64,000 nt of DNA from Heterohyrax brucei (GCA_028571685.1 CM053166.1:57622111-57686110), one strand, 5' to 3'; shown: positions 46,483 to 58,195, counted from the stretch's first letter. Program-made: numbers and translations. Notes: generated from the letters alone by a model not told the origin.

Positions 46483-47112
46483 CACAGTGACCTATAAAAG
46501 ACTTAAGGAGTGCAAACATAAATATGCACACCAATGTTCACACAGTAGCCAAAAAGGGGAAATATGGAAACAGATAACAGTGATGGTCGTACAGCCTGAT
46601 GACCACAATGCCATTGATCTGTACATGTAAAGAATGTTGAATGGCAAATGTTTTGTTACGTATATATTTACCACCATCCTCCCACCAAAAAACAAACAAA
46701 AAAATTGGCAACAACCCAACTATCTAACAACGAATGAATGGATAAACAAAGTGTGATATATTACATACAATAGAATATTACTCAGCCATAAAGATAAATG
46801 AAGTTCTGACACATGCTATAATATGGATGAAGCTTGAAAATATTATGCTGAGTAAAATGAGTCAGACACAAAAGGACAAATGCTGTAAGATCTCGCTTAC
46901 ATGAAATATGTATAACAGGCAAATGCGTACAGACCAAATTTTATTAGTGGTTACCAGGGCTGGGAGAATGAGACAATGGAAGTTATTACTTATTGGGTAC
47001 TGAGTTTTGGTTAATGATGATGTATAAACTTGGAAACAGATAGAAGTGATGTTTTCACAGCATAGTGAATGTAATTAATATCGCTGAATTGAACATAAAA
47101 ATGGTTAAAATG
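46483..47112 (+). mobile_element. Old L1 3' end
   Basis: ORF2 C-terminal end (GGATAAACAAAGTGTGATAT, AATATTACTCAGCCATAAAG) and 3' UTR to about 47112 (AATTGAACATAAAAATGG). A short foreign L1-tail-like piece (about 46560-46705) seems to sit within it. Confidence 0.72.
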
Positions 47113-47366
47113 CCTAGGTGCCCATGAACAAATGCATGAATTTAAATAAATTATGGTATATTCACACAGTGGAAAAATAAACAATGATAAAGAACAACAA
47201 TGAATTTGTGAAATATCTCATAACATGAAGGACTCTGGAAGGCATTACACTGAGTGAAATTAGTTACAAAAGGACAAATGCTGCATGAAATCACTGTTAA
47301 AAGAAGCAGAGAGTCTTTGATGGATACAACGGTGGGGAGGGAGGGTGAAGGACATTCACTAACTAG

Positions 47367-47539
47367 TTAACCAAACCAAAAACCAAACCCACGGCCATCT
47401 AGTCAATTCTGACTCATAGCAACCATATAGGACAGATTAGAACTGCCTTACAGAGTTTCAAAGGAGTGCCTGGTAGATTTGAACTACCAGCCTTTTGGTT
47501 AGTAACCATAGCACTTAACCGCTATGTCACCAGGGTTTC
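47367..47539 (-). repeat. AfroSINE
   Basis: Antisense, canonical CCAAACCAAAAACCAAACCC tail at the left, flanked by the perfect duplication CACTAACTAG at 47357-47366 and 47540-47549. Confidence 0.95.
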
Positions 47540-48150
47540 CACTAACTAGATACTGGACAAGAATTATTTTAGGTGAAGGGAAGGACAACACACAACACAG
47601 TGAAGTCAGCACAACTGGACTAAAACAAAAGCTAAGAAGTTTCCTGAATACAACCAAACACTTCAAGTGACAGAGTAGCAGGGGCAAGGGATCATGGTTT
47701 TGGAAGACATCTAGGTCAACTGGCATAACAAACTTTACTAAAAAAATGTTCTGGAGGTGGAGTCAAGATGGCAGACTAAATGCATGTCTCCCTAAATCAC
47801 TGTGGAAACCAAGACCTGAAATGATAATTAAACGGAGCATTCTGGACACCTAGTGAGCCCTGAGATGCAGCACAGGGCTGTTAATTTGGACTTCATAGCA
47901 CTGACTCTACTCTCAGGAAGCACAGGCTTGCACAGACTGAAAGTAACTCACCATTTTGATTTTTTTTTCCCCTCTGCCTTGGCCAGCAGGCAGAGCTGGG
48001 ACTTGACTAACTGCCGGTCTTGGACGCACTGCTGGTGGGTCCAGCAAGCGTAATTGCCATGTCTGAGAGCCTGGCTTTGGACTCTATACCTCTCGACTCC
48101 TCTGGCCTATCTTTCCACCTCCATCACATGGTAGCTGTACAGATGTGCTT

Positions 48151-48570
48151 GTGTGGGATGCCATCTTGAGCCACTGGGAAATGGAGAAGCCCAGGCAGAG
48201 GCCCTGGCCAGACTTAGTTCCTAGGTTGGTAGGTGGCACCTGCTGGGGGGAGCGTGCTTTTCCAGCAGGGAGGCAGTGTTTTGCACAGTGTCATCTGGGG
48301 CTGGGGCCCAGAGACAGAGGCTGTGGACTATGGGCAATTCGGCACTCATGGCCTCTCGTTTTGCCAGGAGCTTGGTCCCGGCCAGCTGGCAACCCTGTGT
48401 GGGACGCCTTCTTGTTTTGCTAGGAGGCAGAGTCATCCATACAGAAGCCTCAGCTGGACCTAATTCCTGGGCTGGGAGGTAGTGCCTACCCAGAAGAGAT
48501 CGCTTCTCCAACAGAAAAGCAGAATTCAACACAGTGTAGCTTACAGCTGGGGCCTGACAGCAGAGGGCAG
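48151..48570 (+). repeat. Duplicated 5' UTR monomers in L1-B
   Basis: Units beginning GTGTGGGATGCCATCTTGAG (48151) and GTGTGGGACGCCTTCTTG (48396) share downstream CTGGACCTAATTCCTGGG-like, GGCAGTG...AGCAGGGAGGCAG / AGAAAAGCAG and CAGTGT(C/A)(A/G)(T/C) stretches. CCAT is kept in the first unit and is CCTT in the second. Confidence 0.75.
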
Positions 48571-48787
48571 CAAGCCAGTAGCCATTCTGTATTTTGAGCT
48601 AATTTATAACATCTGTGGTTCAATACAGAGGTGCTTACTTTGCCATCTGGGAAGAGGGACATATACACTTGAAAACCTGACTGACTTTGCAAGTTGTCAA
48701 ATACTTTTTACTTCTCATTTTAAGACGGCCTAGAGAAACAACTGTGGTCCATCTTCACAGCATCTCTCCCAGCCTCTATTGACCCAC

Positions 48788-49288
48788 ATGAAGTCCAAAA
48801 AGCAACAAACTTTGGAGAAGACAGTAACCCGAAAATCACCCACGGCATCAGAAGACCCCAAAAGAAACCACCTCAAAACTTCACAGATAAAGAAGCTTTG
48901 CTGAAACTATCAGAAAGTGAATACAAAATGATGATATATAGAGCCCTCCTAGACCTTATACAAAATGCAGCAGAGCAAAATGAATAGTTAAGCAAGCTGT
49001 TTGATCTGATGGAACATCAGTGCTCTGAAATCCAACAGATCAAGACCAAAATCAAAGACATAGAAACTTCAATTCAAAGCCAAGAAAACAGAATGGAACA
49101 AATGGAAAACAGACTTTCTGATTTGGAAGACAGAGGCACTGACTCCAGCATCTATGAGGAGAAATCAGAAAAAAGAAACAAGAAAAGTGAAGAAGCATTA
49201 AGAAGCATGTGGGACTCTATTAAAAAGAACAATCTATGATTAACTGGAGTTCCCAAACAGGGCGAGACACCTGAGAACACAGAGAGTA
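48788..49288 (+). pseudogene. L1-B ORF1 N-terminal half
   Basis: Starts ATGAAGTCCAAAAAGCAACA at 48788. A frameshift follows early. The coiled coil is readable at 49009-49239 (MEHQCSEIQQIKTKIKDIET, then MENRLSDLEDRGTDSSIYEE). The reading ends at the deletion junction just after the RRM would begin (KKNNL). Confidence 0.88.
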
Positions 49289-52200
49289 TTGTAGAACATG
49301 AAGCAATTCTCAACAAAATCCATACCATTGAATTAATGCAAAGCATCTTCTCAGATCATAAAGCCATAAAAGTCAAAATAAACAGCAGAAACAACACAGA
49401 TAGAAAGTGGAACTCATGGAAACTGAACAGCACCTTGCTCAAAAAAACATGAGTTATAGAAGAAATCAAGGATGAAAATAAAGAAATTTATGGATTCTAA
49501 CAAGAATGAAAACACTTCCTACAAGAGCCTATGGGATACAACCAAAGCAGTGCTCACAGGTCAGTTTATCTCCATAAACGCACACATCTGGAAGGAAGAA
49601 AGGAACCAAATCAAAGAACTGACCCTACAGCTTGACCAAGTAGAGAAAGAACAGAGGAACTACTCAGGAACCAGAAGAAACCAGATCATAAAGATTAGAG
49701 CAGAACTAAATGAATTAGAGAATAGAAGAACAATTGAAAAAATTGAAAAGACCAAAATCTGGTTTTTGGAAAAGATCCACAAAATTGACAAACCATTGGC
49801 TAAATTTACTAAAGAAAAACAGGAAAGGAAACAAATAACCCAAATAAGAAATGAGAGGGGCGTTGTCACAACAGATCCAACAGAAACCAAAAATATCATA
49901 ACAGAATACTATGAAAGACTGTACTCTAGCAAATTTGAAAATCTAGAGGAAATGGACAAATTCCTTGATGCATATCACCTACCGAAATGACCACAAGGTG
50001 AAGCAGAACAACTTAATAAACTCTTCACAGAGGAAGAGATTGAAAAAGTCATCCAAAAACTGCCAACCAAAAAAAGCTCAGGCCCAGGTGGCTTCACCAC
50101 AGAATTTTACCAAGCTTTTAGAGAAGAGTTATTTCCAATTCTACCGAAACTCTTTCACAGTATAGAAAGGGATGGAATACTCCCAAATTCATTCTATGAA
50201 GCCAGCATAACCCTGTTACCAAAGTCAGGGAAAGACCCAACCAAAAAGGAGAACTACAGACCGATATCACTCATGAATCTAGATGCAAAAATCTTCAACA
50301 AGACTCTTGCCAACAGACTACAGCAACACATGAAAAAAATAATCCATTGTGACCAAGTTGGATTCCTACCAGGGATGCAAGGCTGGTTCAACATCAGAAA
50401 AACAATTAATGTGATTAACCACATGCCAGAAGAATCACCTGATCTTGTCTATTGATGCAGAAAAGGCATCTGATAAAGTCCAACACTCATTCATTCTAAA
50501 AACTCTCAGCAGAATAAGAATAGATGGCAAATTCCTCAGTGCAATAACGGCCATTTATACAAAGCCAACTACCTACGTCATCCTGAATGGAGAGAGACTG
50601 AAACAGTTTCCCTCGAGAACAGGAACTAGACAAAGATGCTCCTCTCACCTCTCCTATTCAACATTTTACTAGAAGTTCTAGCCGGAACAATTAAGCAAGA
50701 CCAAGGAATAAAGAGCATCTGTATTGGCAAAGAAGAACTAAAAATGTCCCTATTTGCAGATGATATGATTGTATATGCAGAGAATCCGAAAGAATCCATA
50801 AGGAAACTACTCAAACTGATAGAAGAGTTCAGCAAAGTCTCAAGATACAAGATAACTATACGTAAATCAGTAGGATTCCGCTATACAATGAGATTATTAA
50901 GGAAAAAAATCACCAAGTCAATATCATTTACTATAGCCCCTAAGAAGATAAAGTACACACAAATAAACTTAACCAGAGAAATAACAGACCTTTACAAAGA
51001 GAACTACAAGACCTTACTACAAGAAACTAAGAGAGACTTACATAAATGGAGAAATCTATCCTGCTCATGGATAGGAAGACATAACATTGTGAAAAGTCTA
51101 TTTTACCCAAAGCAATCTATTTATATAATGCAATCCCAATACAAGTTCTGGTGACATTTTTTAATGAGATGGAGGAACAAATTACCAACTTTGTCTGGAA
51201 AGGGAAGAAGCTCCAGATAACTAAAGCATTACTAAAGAAGAAGAACACACTGGGAGGCCCCTCATTACCCGACCTTAGAACCTATTGCACTGCCACAGTG
51301 GTCAAAACAGCCTGGTACTGGTACAAAAACAGAGAGACAGATCAATGGAACAGAATCGAGACCCTAGAGATGACATCATATGCCTATGAACAGTTGATAT
51401 TCGACAAAGACCCTAAGACATTAAACTGTGGTATAAACAATCTCTTCAACAAATGGTGCTGGCAAAATTGGATATCTATCTGCACTAAATTAAAACAAGA
51501 CCCGTATCTTACACCTTATAGAAAAACCAACTCAAACTGGGTAAAAGACCTAAATCTCAAACAATAAAGCTCATTCAAGAGAAAGTAGGAACAGCAACAG
51601 AAGGTTTAATACACAACATAGACAGACTTCAAAATCTGTCAAACAAACTACAGTCATCAGAAGAGAAAATAGATAAATGGGAACTACTAAGAATCAATCA
51701 CTTTTGCTCATCTAAAAACTTTATTAACAGAATTAAAAGGCCACCTTACAGAATGGAAAAAAAATTTGGAAACTATATGTCAGACTGACGTCTGATCTCT
51801 ATAATCTACAACGTACTACAAAATATCAGTAAGAAAAAGATACATAATCCAATTAAGTGATGGACAAGGAAATAGACAGACACTTCTCTAAAGAGGAGAT
51901 CCAGGCAGCTAAAAAACACATGCGGACATACTCACAACCATTAGCTACTAAAGAAATTCAAATCAAAGTGACATCTTACCCCAACAAGGTTGGTCATGAT
52001 CCAAAAAACACAAAACACTAAATGTTGGAGAGGCTGTGGAGAGATTGGAACTCTCCTACACTGTTGGTGGGATTGCAAAATGGTGCAACCTCTTTGGAAA
52101 GCAATCTGACAGTTCCTTAGAAAGCTGGATCTAGATATACCATTTGACCCAGTAACTCCACTGCTTGGAATATATCCTACAGAATCAAGGCCATTCACAC

Positions 52201-52450
52201 CAACTGATACATGCACACGAATGTTCATCACACCCAGTTCACAATAGCAAAAAGATGGAATCAACCCAGATGGCCAACAACAGAGGAATGGATAGGTAAA
52301 CTATGGTATATGTACTCAATGGAATACTATGCAATGATAAAGAATGAAGATTTTCCAAAACATCTCAAAGCCTGGTTTCAATTGGAGGATATTATGTTGA
52401 GTGAAAGTAGTCAGCAAGAAAAGGACAAATATTGTATGAGACCCCTATGA
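49289..52450 (+). pseudogene. L1-B ORF2 without endonuclease
   Basis: Enters at the last endonuclease motif (FSDHKAIKV near 49350). The linker runs at 49472-49990. Reverse transcriptase pieces lie at 50273-51154 ([28 protein letters not shown] with S for [13 protein letters not shown]). The zinc-knuckle region is at about 52022-52075 and the end CMRPL at about 52450. Several frameshifts, and a TGA at 49988-49990 where L1-A has TAA. Polymerase active-site aspartates are still readable, but the protein lacks a nicking domain. Confidence 0.9.
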
Positions 52451-53589
52451 TAAGAACTTAAAAACAGAGTCATGCATAGAAGAAAAGACTCTTTGAGGGC
52501 TGCAAGGGTGGGGTGGGAAGGAAGGGGATGGGGAGAGGGTTTAGATTAGATAGTTAATAGAAATATTGTTGGTGAAATCGGTGACAGCACACATTAGAAA
52601 AATGATAACTGGACTTCAACACAATTTGAGTACTCCTCCCATCTTAACCCAATACTGCAAGGACAGAGTAGCTGGGGTGGGAGGCTGGGGACCATGCTCT
52701 CAGGTGAAATTGAGGCCAGTTGGCACAGCTAGCATTTTGCTAACCAGGACTCTCTACACCCCACATTGGTGAGTGGCATCTGGGGTCTTAAAAGCTGCTA
52801 AGCTGCCATCTGAAGGTATAGCAAATGGTCCCAACTCAACAGGAATGCATGATCACCGAAGGCAGGAACCACATGGGGAAAAGAGTACCCAGAAGACAGA
52901 GAGACCCATGTAAGTGAGTCTCTACACTGACTTGTGACCAGAAGAACTGGATGGTGCCTGGCCACCACCAGTGGTAGCCACAATAGAGCTCACAAAGTTG
53001 AGTCTCACTGGCAACAAGAGAATAAATAGGGGCGCACCCTGAGATCTCCAATAAAGGACCACAATTGATGGTCTGGGGGCTTTGGGGTTCCCCTGGGAGC
53101 ATGGCCCCTGGCCCTGATGCTGCCCCTGTCCAGAAATCATAATGAAGGTCAACTTTTCAGGCAGCAATGGATCGGACTTGGCAATGCAGTGTGACCCTAT
53201 CTTGTGGGAATTTTATGGTTCTATGCATCTATAGGATATCATCCTGCTGACCTCTTGCTGGAGGAAGGGGAGTGGGTGTAGAGGAGGAGATAGGAGACTG
53301 TTGGGAGGACAGGACACATAGAGGAGGGGTGTGCTGTCACCGGGCAGGGAGAGCAGTGGGAGCTGTATATAGGTGAGCATGCGAATTTATATGGGAATGT
53401 ACATTTTCATTCAATCATAATTAAAAAAAAATGTTCTGCATCCCACTTGGGTAAGTGGTGTCTTGGATCTTAAAAACTAGCAAGAGACCATCTAAGAAGC
53501 ATCAGTTGATCACAACCGACTTGGAACAAAGAAGAATAAAGAACACCAAAGATATGAGGAAAATATGAGCCCTAGAGACAGAGGGAAAA

Positions 53590-53750
53590 GAAAAAATCTC
53601 ATTGCCATTGAGTCAATTCCAACTCACGGCAACCCTATAGGATAGAGTAAAACTGAAAAATAGAATTTTTCAGGAGCATCTGGTGGATCCGAACTGCCAA
53701 CCATTTGATTAGTAGCCATAGTACTTTACCACTATGCCACCAGGGTTTCC
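53590..53750 (-). repeat. AfroSINE
   Basis: Antisense, TTGCCATTGAGTCAATTCC at the left and ACTATGCCACCAGGGTTTCC at the right. Approximate duplication AGACAGAGG and AGACACAGA. Inserted in L1 3' UTR. Confidence 0.9.
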
Positions 53751-54352
53751 AAAGACACAGAAAGGGCTGTATAAAACAGAGATTACATCAGCAGGACATC
53801 AGAAGAACTAGATGGTGCCCAGCTCCCACCAACGATTGCTCTGACAGGGAACACAACAGAGTCCCTGATGTAACAGAAGAAAAATAGGGTGTAGAATTCA
53901 AACTCTATTAAAAAGATCAGACTTGATGGTCCTCAGAAGACATGGTCTCCAAACTCTCTATTAGCCCAGATCTGAAACCAGTCTTGAAGCCAACTCTTCA
54001 GACCAAGAATGAACTAGACAATAAGACATAAAATGATACTGATGGGAAGTATGATTCTTGATTTAAATATATACATGAAGCTAACTAGGAAGCTCCTGTT
54101 CAGAAGCAAGATGAGAGGGCGAAGAGGGACAGGAACTGGTTGAATGGAAAGGAGAAATACAGGGTGGAAAGGATGAGTGTGCTGTCACAGGGTGGGGAGA
54201 GCAGCTAGAGTTACACAGTAGTGTATGTGTAAGTTTTTGTATGACAAACTGATGTGAATTGCAAACTTTCACTTAAAGCACAATACAATTATTTTAATGA
54301 AATTTAAATTTTTGTATCCAAAAATAAAGTTTTATTGTCATACAAGCGCATG

Positions 54353-54375
54353 CATGCACACACACACACACACAA
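54353..54375 (+). repeat. (CA)n microsatellite
   Basis: About ten CA units following GCATG. Confidence 0.95.
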
Positions 54376-55090
54376 AATTGATTTAAACAACAAATATTTT
54401 GTTTTGTATTTCCCCATGAGAAAAGTCTTTTTTAAAAGACTTAAGAAGGCCTCAACAACAAGAAGACAAATAACCCAATTTAAAAAATGGGCAAAAGTTA
54501 TGAACAGATGCTTCACCAAAGAAGACATTCAGGTAGCTAACAGACATGTAAGGAAATGCCCATGATTATTACCCATTAGAGAAATGCAAATCAAAACTAC
54601 AATGAGATACCATCTCACCCAACAAGGCTGGCACTTATCCAAAAAATACAAAGTAATAAATGTTGGAGGGGTTGGAGAGGGCCTAGAACACTTATGCACT
54701 GCTAGTGGGAGTGTAAAATAGTACAACCACTTTGGGAACTAATTTGGTGCTTCCTTAAAAAGCTAGCTGTGGAGGCATTGTATGATTCAACAATCCAACT
54801 TCTTGAAATAGATCCTAGAGAAATAAGAGCCATTACACAAATAGATACATTCACACCCATGTTCATTGCAGGACTGCTCACAGTAGCAGAAAGATGGAAA
54901 CAACCTAGGTGCCCAACAACAGATAAATGAATAAACAAGTGATTGTACATACACAGAATGAAATAATAAAGAACAATGAACAATCCAAGAAACATCTCAC
55001 AACAAGGATAAATCTGGAAGACATTATACTGAGTAAAGTTAGTTACAAACGGGCAAGTACTGTATGAGATCGTTATTACAAGAACTCAAG

Positions 55091-55112
55091 CAAGCCAAGC
55101 CAAGTTCCGTTG
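55091..55112 (-). repeat. Micro-insert of AfroSINE tail (about 22 bp)
   Basis: CAAGCCAAGCCAAGTTCCGT inserted between GAACTCAAG and AAAGGTTTAAAC, which are nearly adjacent in the related L1 at 6459-6485. Flank CAAG may be duplicated. Confidence 0.78.
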
Positions 55113-55214
55113 AAAGGTTTAAACGCAGAATAATAATAATAGTCATGAAGAGCATGCTTCTTAGATACATGAGACCAAATGAGCGAGGCAGGATGAGAAG
55201 TTAGGAAAAGAGCT

Positions 55215-55716
55215 TGTTTTAGTCAGCTAGGCTGCTCTAACAGAAATACCACAGAGTGGATGGCTTTAAGAAAGAAAGATTTATTCTTACACAGTCCGGT
55301 AGGTTGCAAGTCCATATTCAGGGTGTCCGCTCCAGGGAAAGACTTTCCCCTTGTTGGCTCTGGAGGAAAGTCTGGTATTGCATCAGTCTTTGTCCAGGGA
55401 GCGTCCTCACGCAAGAACCTCTGGTCTGAAGGACGCACTCTGCTCCCGGTGCTGCTTGCTTGATGGTAGCGAGGTTCTCAGATTGTCCTTTGTTTCTTTT
55501 TCCTTTTATTCCTTGCAAGCTAAAAGCATTAAGGGTGGGGCAAGCCATACTCCAGGGAAACTCCCCCCACAGCAGGAATTCACCGCCCCACCCTAATCCT
55601 TTAACATATAGGTTAGCAAAACCACACAATGGAGGACAGTCCCAAGATACTGGGAACCATATCCCAGACACGTGGCTGCACACATTTTTGGGGGGGACAC
55701 AATTCCAACCATGACA
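55215..55716 (-). mobile_element. Solo LTR, ERVL-MaLR type (young subfamily)
   Basis: Antisense LTR that looks whole, TGTTTTAGTCAGCTAGGC to CAACCATGACA, with the perfect duplication GAGCT at 55210-55214 and 55717-55721. Very close to 60797-61297 (differences of a few percent by eye), so both are late copies. Confidence 0.95.
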
Positions 55717-55877
55717 GAGCTGATTGAACGGACATAGGAAACACGGGGTGGAAAGGGACTGTGTGTTGTCACACTGCAGAGATTGCAACTAGCGTCACAT
55801 GACAATATGTGTATAAAATTTTGTATGAGAGATTAACTTGAGCTGTAAACTTTCACCTAACGTACAGTTGAACAAAA

Positions 55878-56398
55878 GACTTAAGAGGCATATTAGCCAT
55901 ATACAATGATGGACCCTGTCTGTTTCTTAGGTAAAGAAACCAACTGTAAAATATATACATATGATATGGAAGATTTGAGCACTCATTGATATTAAAAAAA
56001 TTATAGTCAATGTTTTTTAGTTCTGAGAATGATTTTTTTAAAAAACACTTTTATCTTTTAGAGATACTTATGGAAATAATTACAGATGAAATTATGTAAT
56101 GTCTGGGATTTACTTTATGAAAATCTCATGGTGGGGAGAGAAGTAGATGAAAATATAGATGAAATGAGATGGCCCACACGTTCGTAATCATTAAAATCAG
56201 GTCATAGGTACATGACAGTGCACATACTGTACTACTATAATATATATTTAATATATATATAGTAAATAGTTAAAAAATATGTTCTTTGGAACACTGAGTT
56301 GAACCCTTAGTATGATTTTCGTGTAAATCAGTATGTTTTTCTCATGTTAAAATGTATGAGAATTTCCTTTTGCCTGATCCAACTCAAATATATCATTT
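55878..56398. other. Anonymous AT-rich DNA
   Basis: No gene recognised. A (TA)n-like run lies at about 56238-56262. Confidence 0.55.
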
Positions 56399-56419
56399 GG
56401 AGGGCAGAGGCAAGCTACA

Positions 56420-56635
56420 AAGGTCAAACATTGCAATCAGGCCTGAGTTTGAATTGACACATCACTGCTCACTTGCTTTGTCATATGTTTAACCCTTTTG
56501 AACCCTAGTTTTCTAATTGATAAAACAGGGAAGGTCATAATAGCTCCTTTCTCAAAGGGTTTGGAGGGATTGAATAATACGGATAATACAGAGTATTAAG
56601 CATAGTGCCCTTGGTGTTCCATAAATATTGTCATT
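56420..56635 (+). repeat. MIR SINE
   Basis: Typical MIR layout: TTTAACCCTTTTGAACCCTAG, TTCTAATTGATAAAACAGGG, GGGATTGAATAATACGG, AGCATAGTGCCCTTGG and CCATAAATATTGTC. Ancient mammalian SINE that predates everything inserted around it. Confidence 0.82.
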
Positions 56636-57790
56636 GTTGTTAGATGCTGTTTTAGTTAGCTTGGGCTGCTCTAACAGAAATACCACAGAGTGAACGGCTT
56701 TAACAAAGGAAGGTTTATTCTTACACAGTCCAGTAGGCTGCAAGTCCATATTCAGGGTATCCGCTCCAGGGGAAGGCTTTCCCCTTGTCAGCTCTGGAGG
56801 AAAGTCTGGTATTGCATCAGTCTTTGTCCTGGGAGCATCTTGGCGCAGGAACCTCTAGTCTGACGGACGCACTCTTCTTCCGGTGCTGCTTTCTTGATGG
56901 TGTGAGGCTCCCCATTCTCTGCCTGCTTCTCTGTCCTTTTATCTCTCATAGGATGAAAGGATTAAGGGTGGGACAAGCCATACAGGAGGGAAACTCCCGT
57001 TACAGTGGAGCAAGGAGGTAATCCTATGAAGGGATTTACAGTCTCACCCTAATCCTTTAACATACAGCATAGGAAAACCACAAAATGGAGGACAGTCACA
57101 AGATACTGGGAATCACAGCCCGGCCATGTGGCTACACATATTTTTGGGGGGACACAATTCAATCCATGACATCCCTATGTATTAGAAAAGTCAGGTAGTT
57201 CCTTGTCCAGGGAGCATCTTGGCATAGAGTACCATCAAGAAAGCAGCACTGGGAGAAGAGCGCATCCTTCAGACCTGAGCTTCCTGTGCCAAGATGCTCC
57301 CTGGACAAAGACTGATGCAACACCAGACTTCTCCAGAGCTGACAGGGGGAAAAGCCTTCCCCTGGAGCAGACACCTGAATATGGAATTGCAGCCTACCAG
57401 ACTATGTAAGAATAAATTTTCCTTTGTCAAAGCCATCCACTTTGTGGTATTTCTGTTAGAGCAGCTCTAGTTGACTAAAACAGATGCCATCAGTTGGCCC
57501 CAACTCATACTAAGTAAACTCACACAAAAGGGAACTGGACCATTGTGATCCACAGGTTGTCATTGATTTTCAGAAATAGATAGCCACATCTTTCTCCCTA
57601 GTGTGTCTTAGTTCAGAAGATCTGATGAAACTTCTTCAGCATCGTAGCAACACACAAACCTTCACTGATAGGCAGTGGTAGCTATGTACAAGGTTCATCA
57701 TTGTCTAGAAATTGAACCCAGGTCTCTCACATGGAAAGTAAGAATTCTAGCACTGAACCACTACTGCCTCCACTATATAAATATTGGGGG
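56636..57790 (-). repeat. Long tRNA-derived SINE split by an LTR pair
   Basis: Antisense. The RTE-like tail TTGTTGTTAGATGC precedes the LTR insertion, and the body continues at 57483-57790. The head on the minus strand has box-A-like TAGTGGTTCAGTGC and box-B-like GGTTCAATTTC. Parallel to 22231-22595. Confidence 0.82.
56648..57482. mobile_element. Inverted MaLR LTR pair within one target duplication
   Basis: A whole-looking antisense LTR (56648-57171, TGTTTTAGTTAGC to CATGACA) is followed by a short spacer and then by the 3' half of a sense LTR (about 57229-57482, ending GACTAAAACA). The outer flanks are GATGC at 56643-56647 and 57483-57487, so the whole unit behaves as one insertion into the SINE. 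The two outer ends are inverted copies of the same LTR end. Confidence 0.85.
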
Positions 57791-57794
57791 CAGC

Positions 57795-58195
57795 TACTGC
57801 TTAATTATTTTACTTATCTATCATGGGTTGACTTGGCTTATCAGGGAGGTTTTCCTACTTTATCTGATGTCAGTTAGAACAATAGTCAACTGGTAGTCGA
57901 ATTGGGCTGGAACAATTAAGGTGGCGCACACACGACGGGCAGTTGATGCCAAATGTTGGCTGGGGAGCTCAGCTAGCAATGTTGCCCACAGCATGCACAC
58001 ATGGTCTCTCCATGACTCTTGGGCTTCTCACTGCATGGTAACTGGGTTCCAAGAGGGAGTGCCCCAAGAGCAAATATTCCAAAAGTGAGGATGTGCAAGC
58101 CACTTGTCCCTTTAAAGACCAGGGCCAGAAGCTGGCATTACATCACTTCCTCCACAAACTATTGGTTAAAGAGTCACAAGGCTCACCCAGATACA
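57795..58195 (-). mobile_element. Old MLT1-like LTR fossil (tentative)
   Basis: Contains CACTGCATGGTAACTGGGTTCC and CTATTGGTTAAAGAGTCACA, similar in layout to 19575-19990. Old eutherian repeat; family uncertain. Confidence 0.4.

Larger units (their letters stand above)
47754..53424 (+). mobile_element. L1-B: young L1 with internal deletion
   Basis: Full 5' and 3' ends, flanked by the perfect 14 bp duplication AAAAAAATGTTCTG at 47740-47753 and 53425-53438. 5' UTR (47754-48787), ORF1 N-terminal half (48788-49288), then a jump into ORF2 near 49290. About 1.54 kb, as measured on L1-A (about 35150-36690), is missing: the ORF1 RNA-binding domains, the spacer and most of the endonuclease. ORF2 then runs to about 52450 with an intact FADD box, followed by the 3' UTR with G-rich tract (52506-52539). 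Confidence 0.96.
47113..54296 (+). mobile_element. L1 3' end hosting L1-B and two AfroSINEs
   Basis: L1 3' end at 47113-47366, 47550-47753, 53425-53589 and 53751-54296. The parts line up in order with 6336-7488. AfroSINEs occupy 47367-47539 and 53590-53750, and L1-B occupies 47754-53424. Without them the host is about 1.2 kb. Confidence 0.9.
54430..55877 (+). mobile_element. L1 3' end split by an LTR
   Basis: ORF2 C-terminal part (AAAAAATGGGCAAAAGTTATG at 54481, AACAAGGCTGGCACTTATCC) and 3' UTR to about 55877, with a micro-insert at 55091-55112 and a MaLR LTR at 55215-55716. Broken by many frameshifts. Confidence 0.85.
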
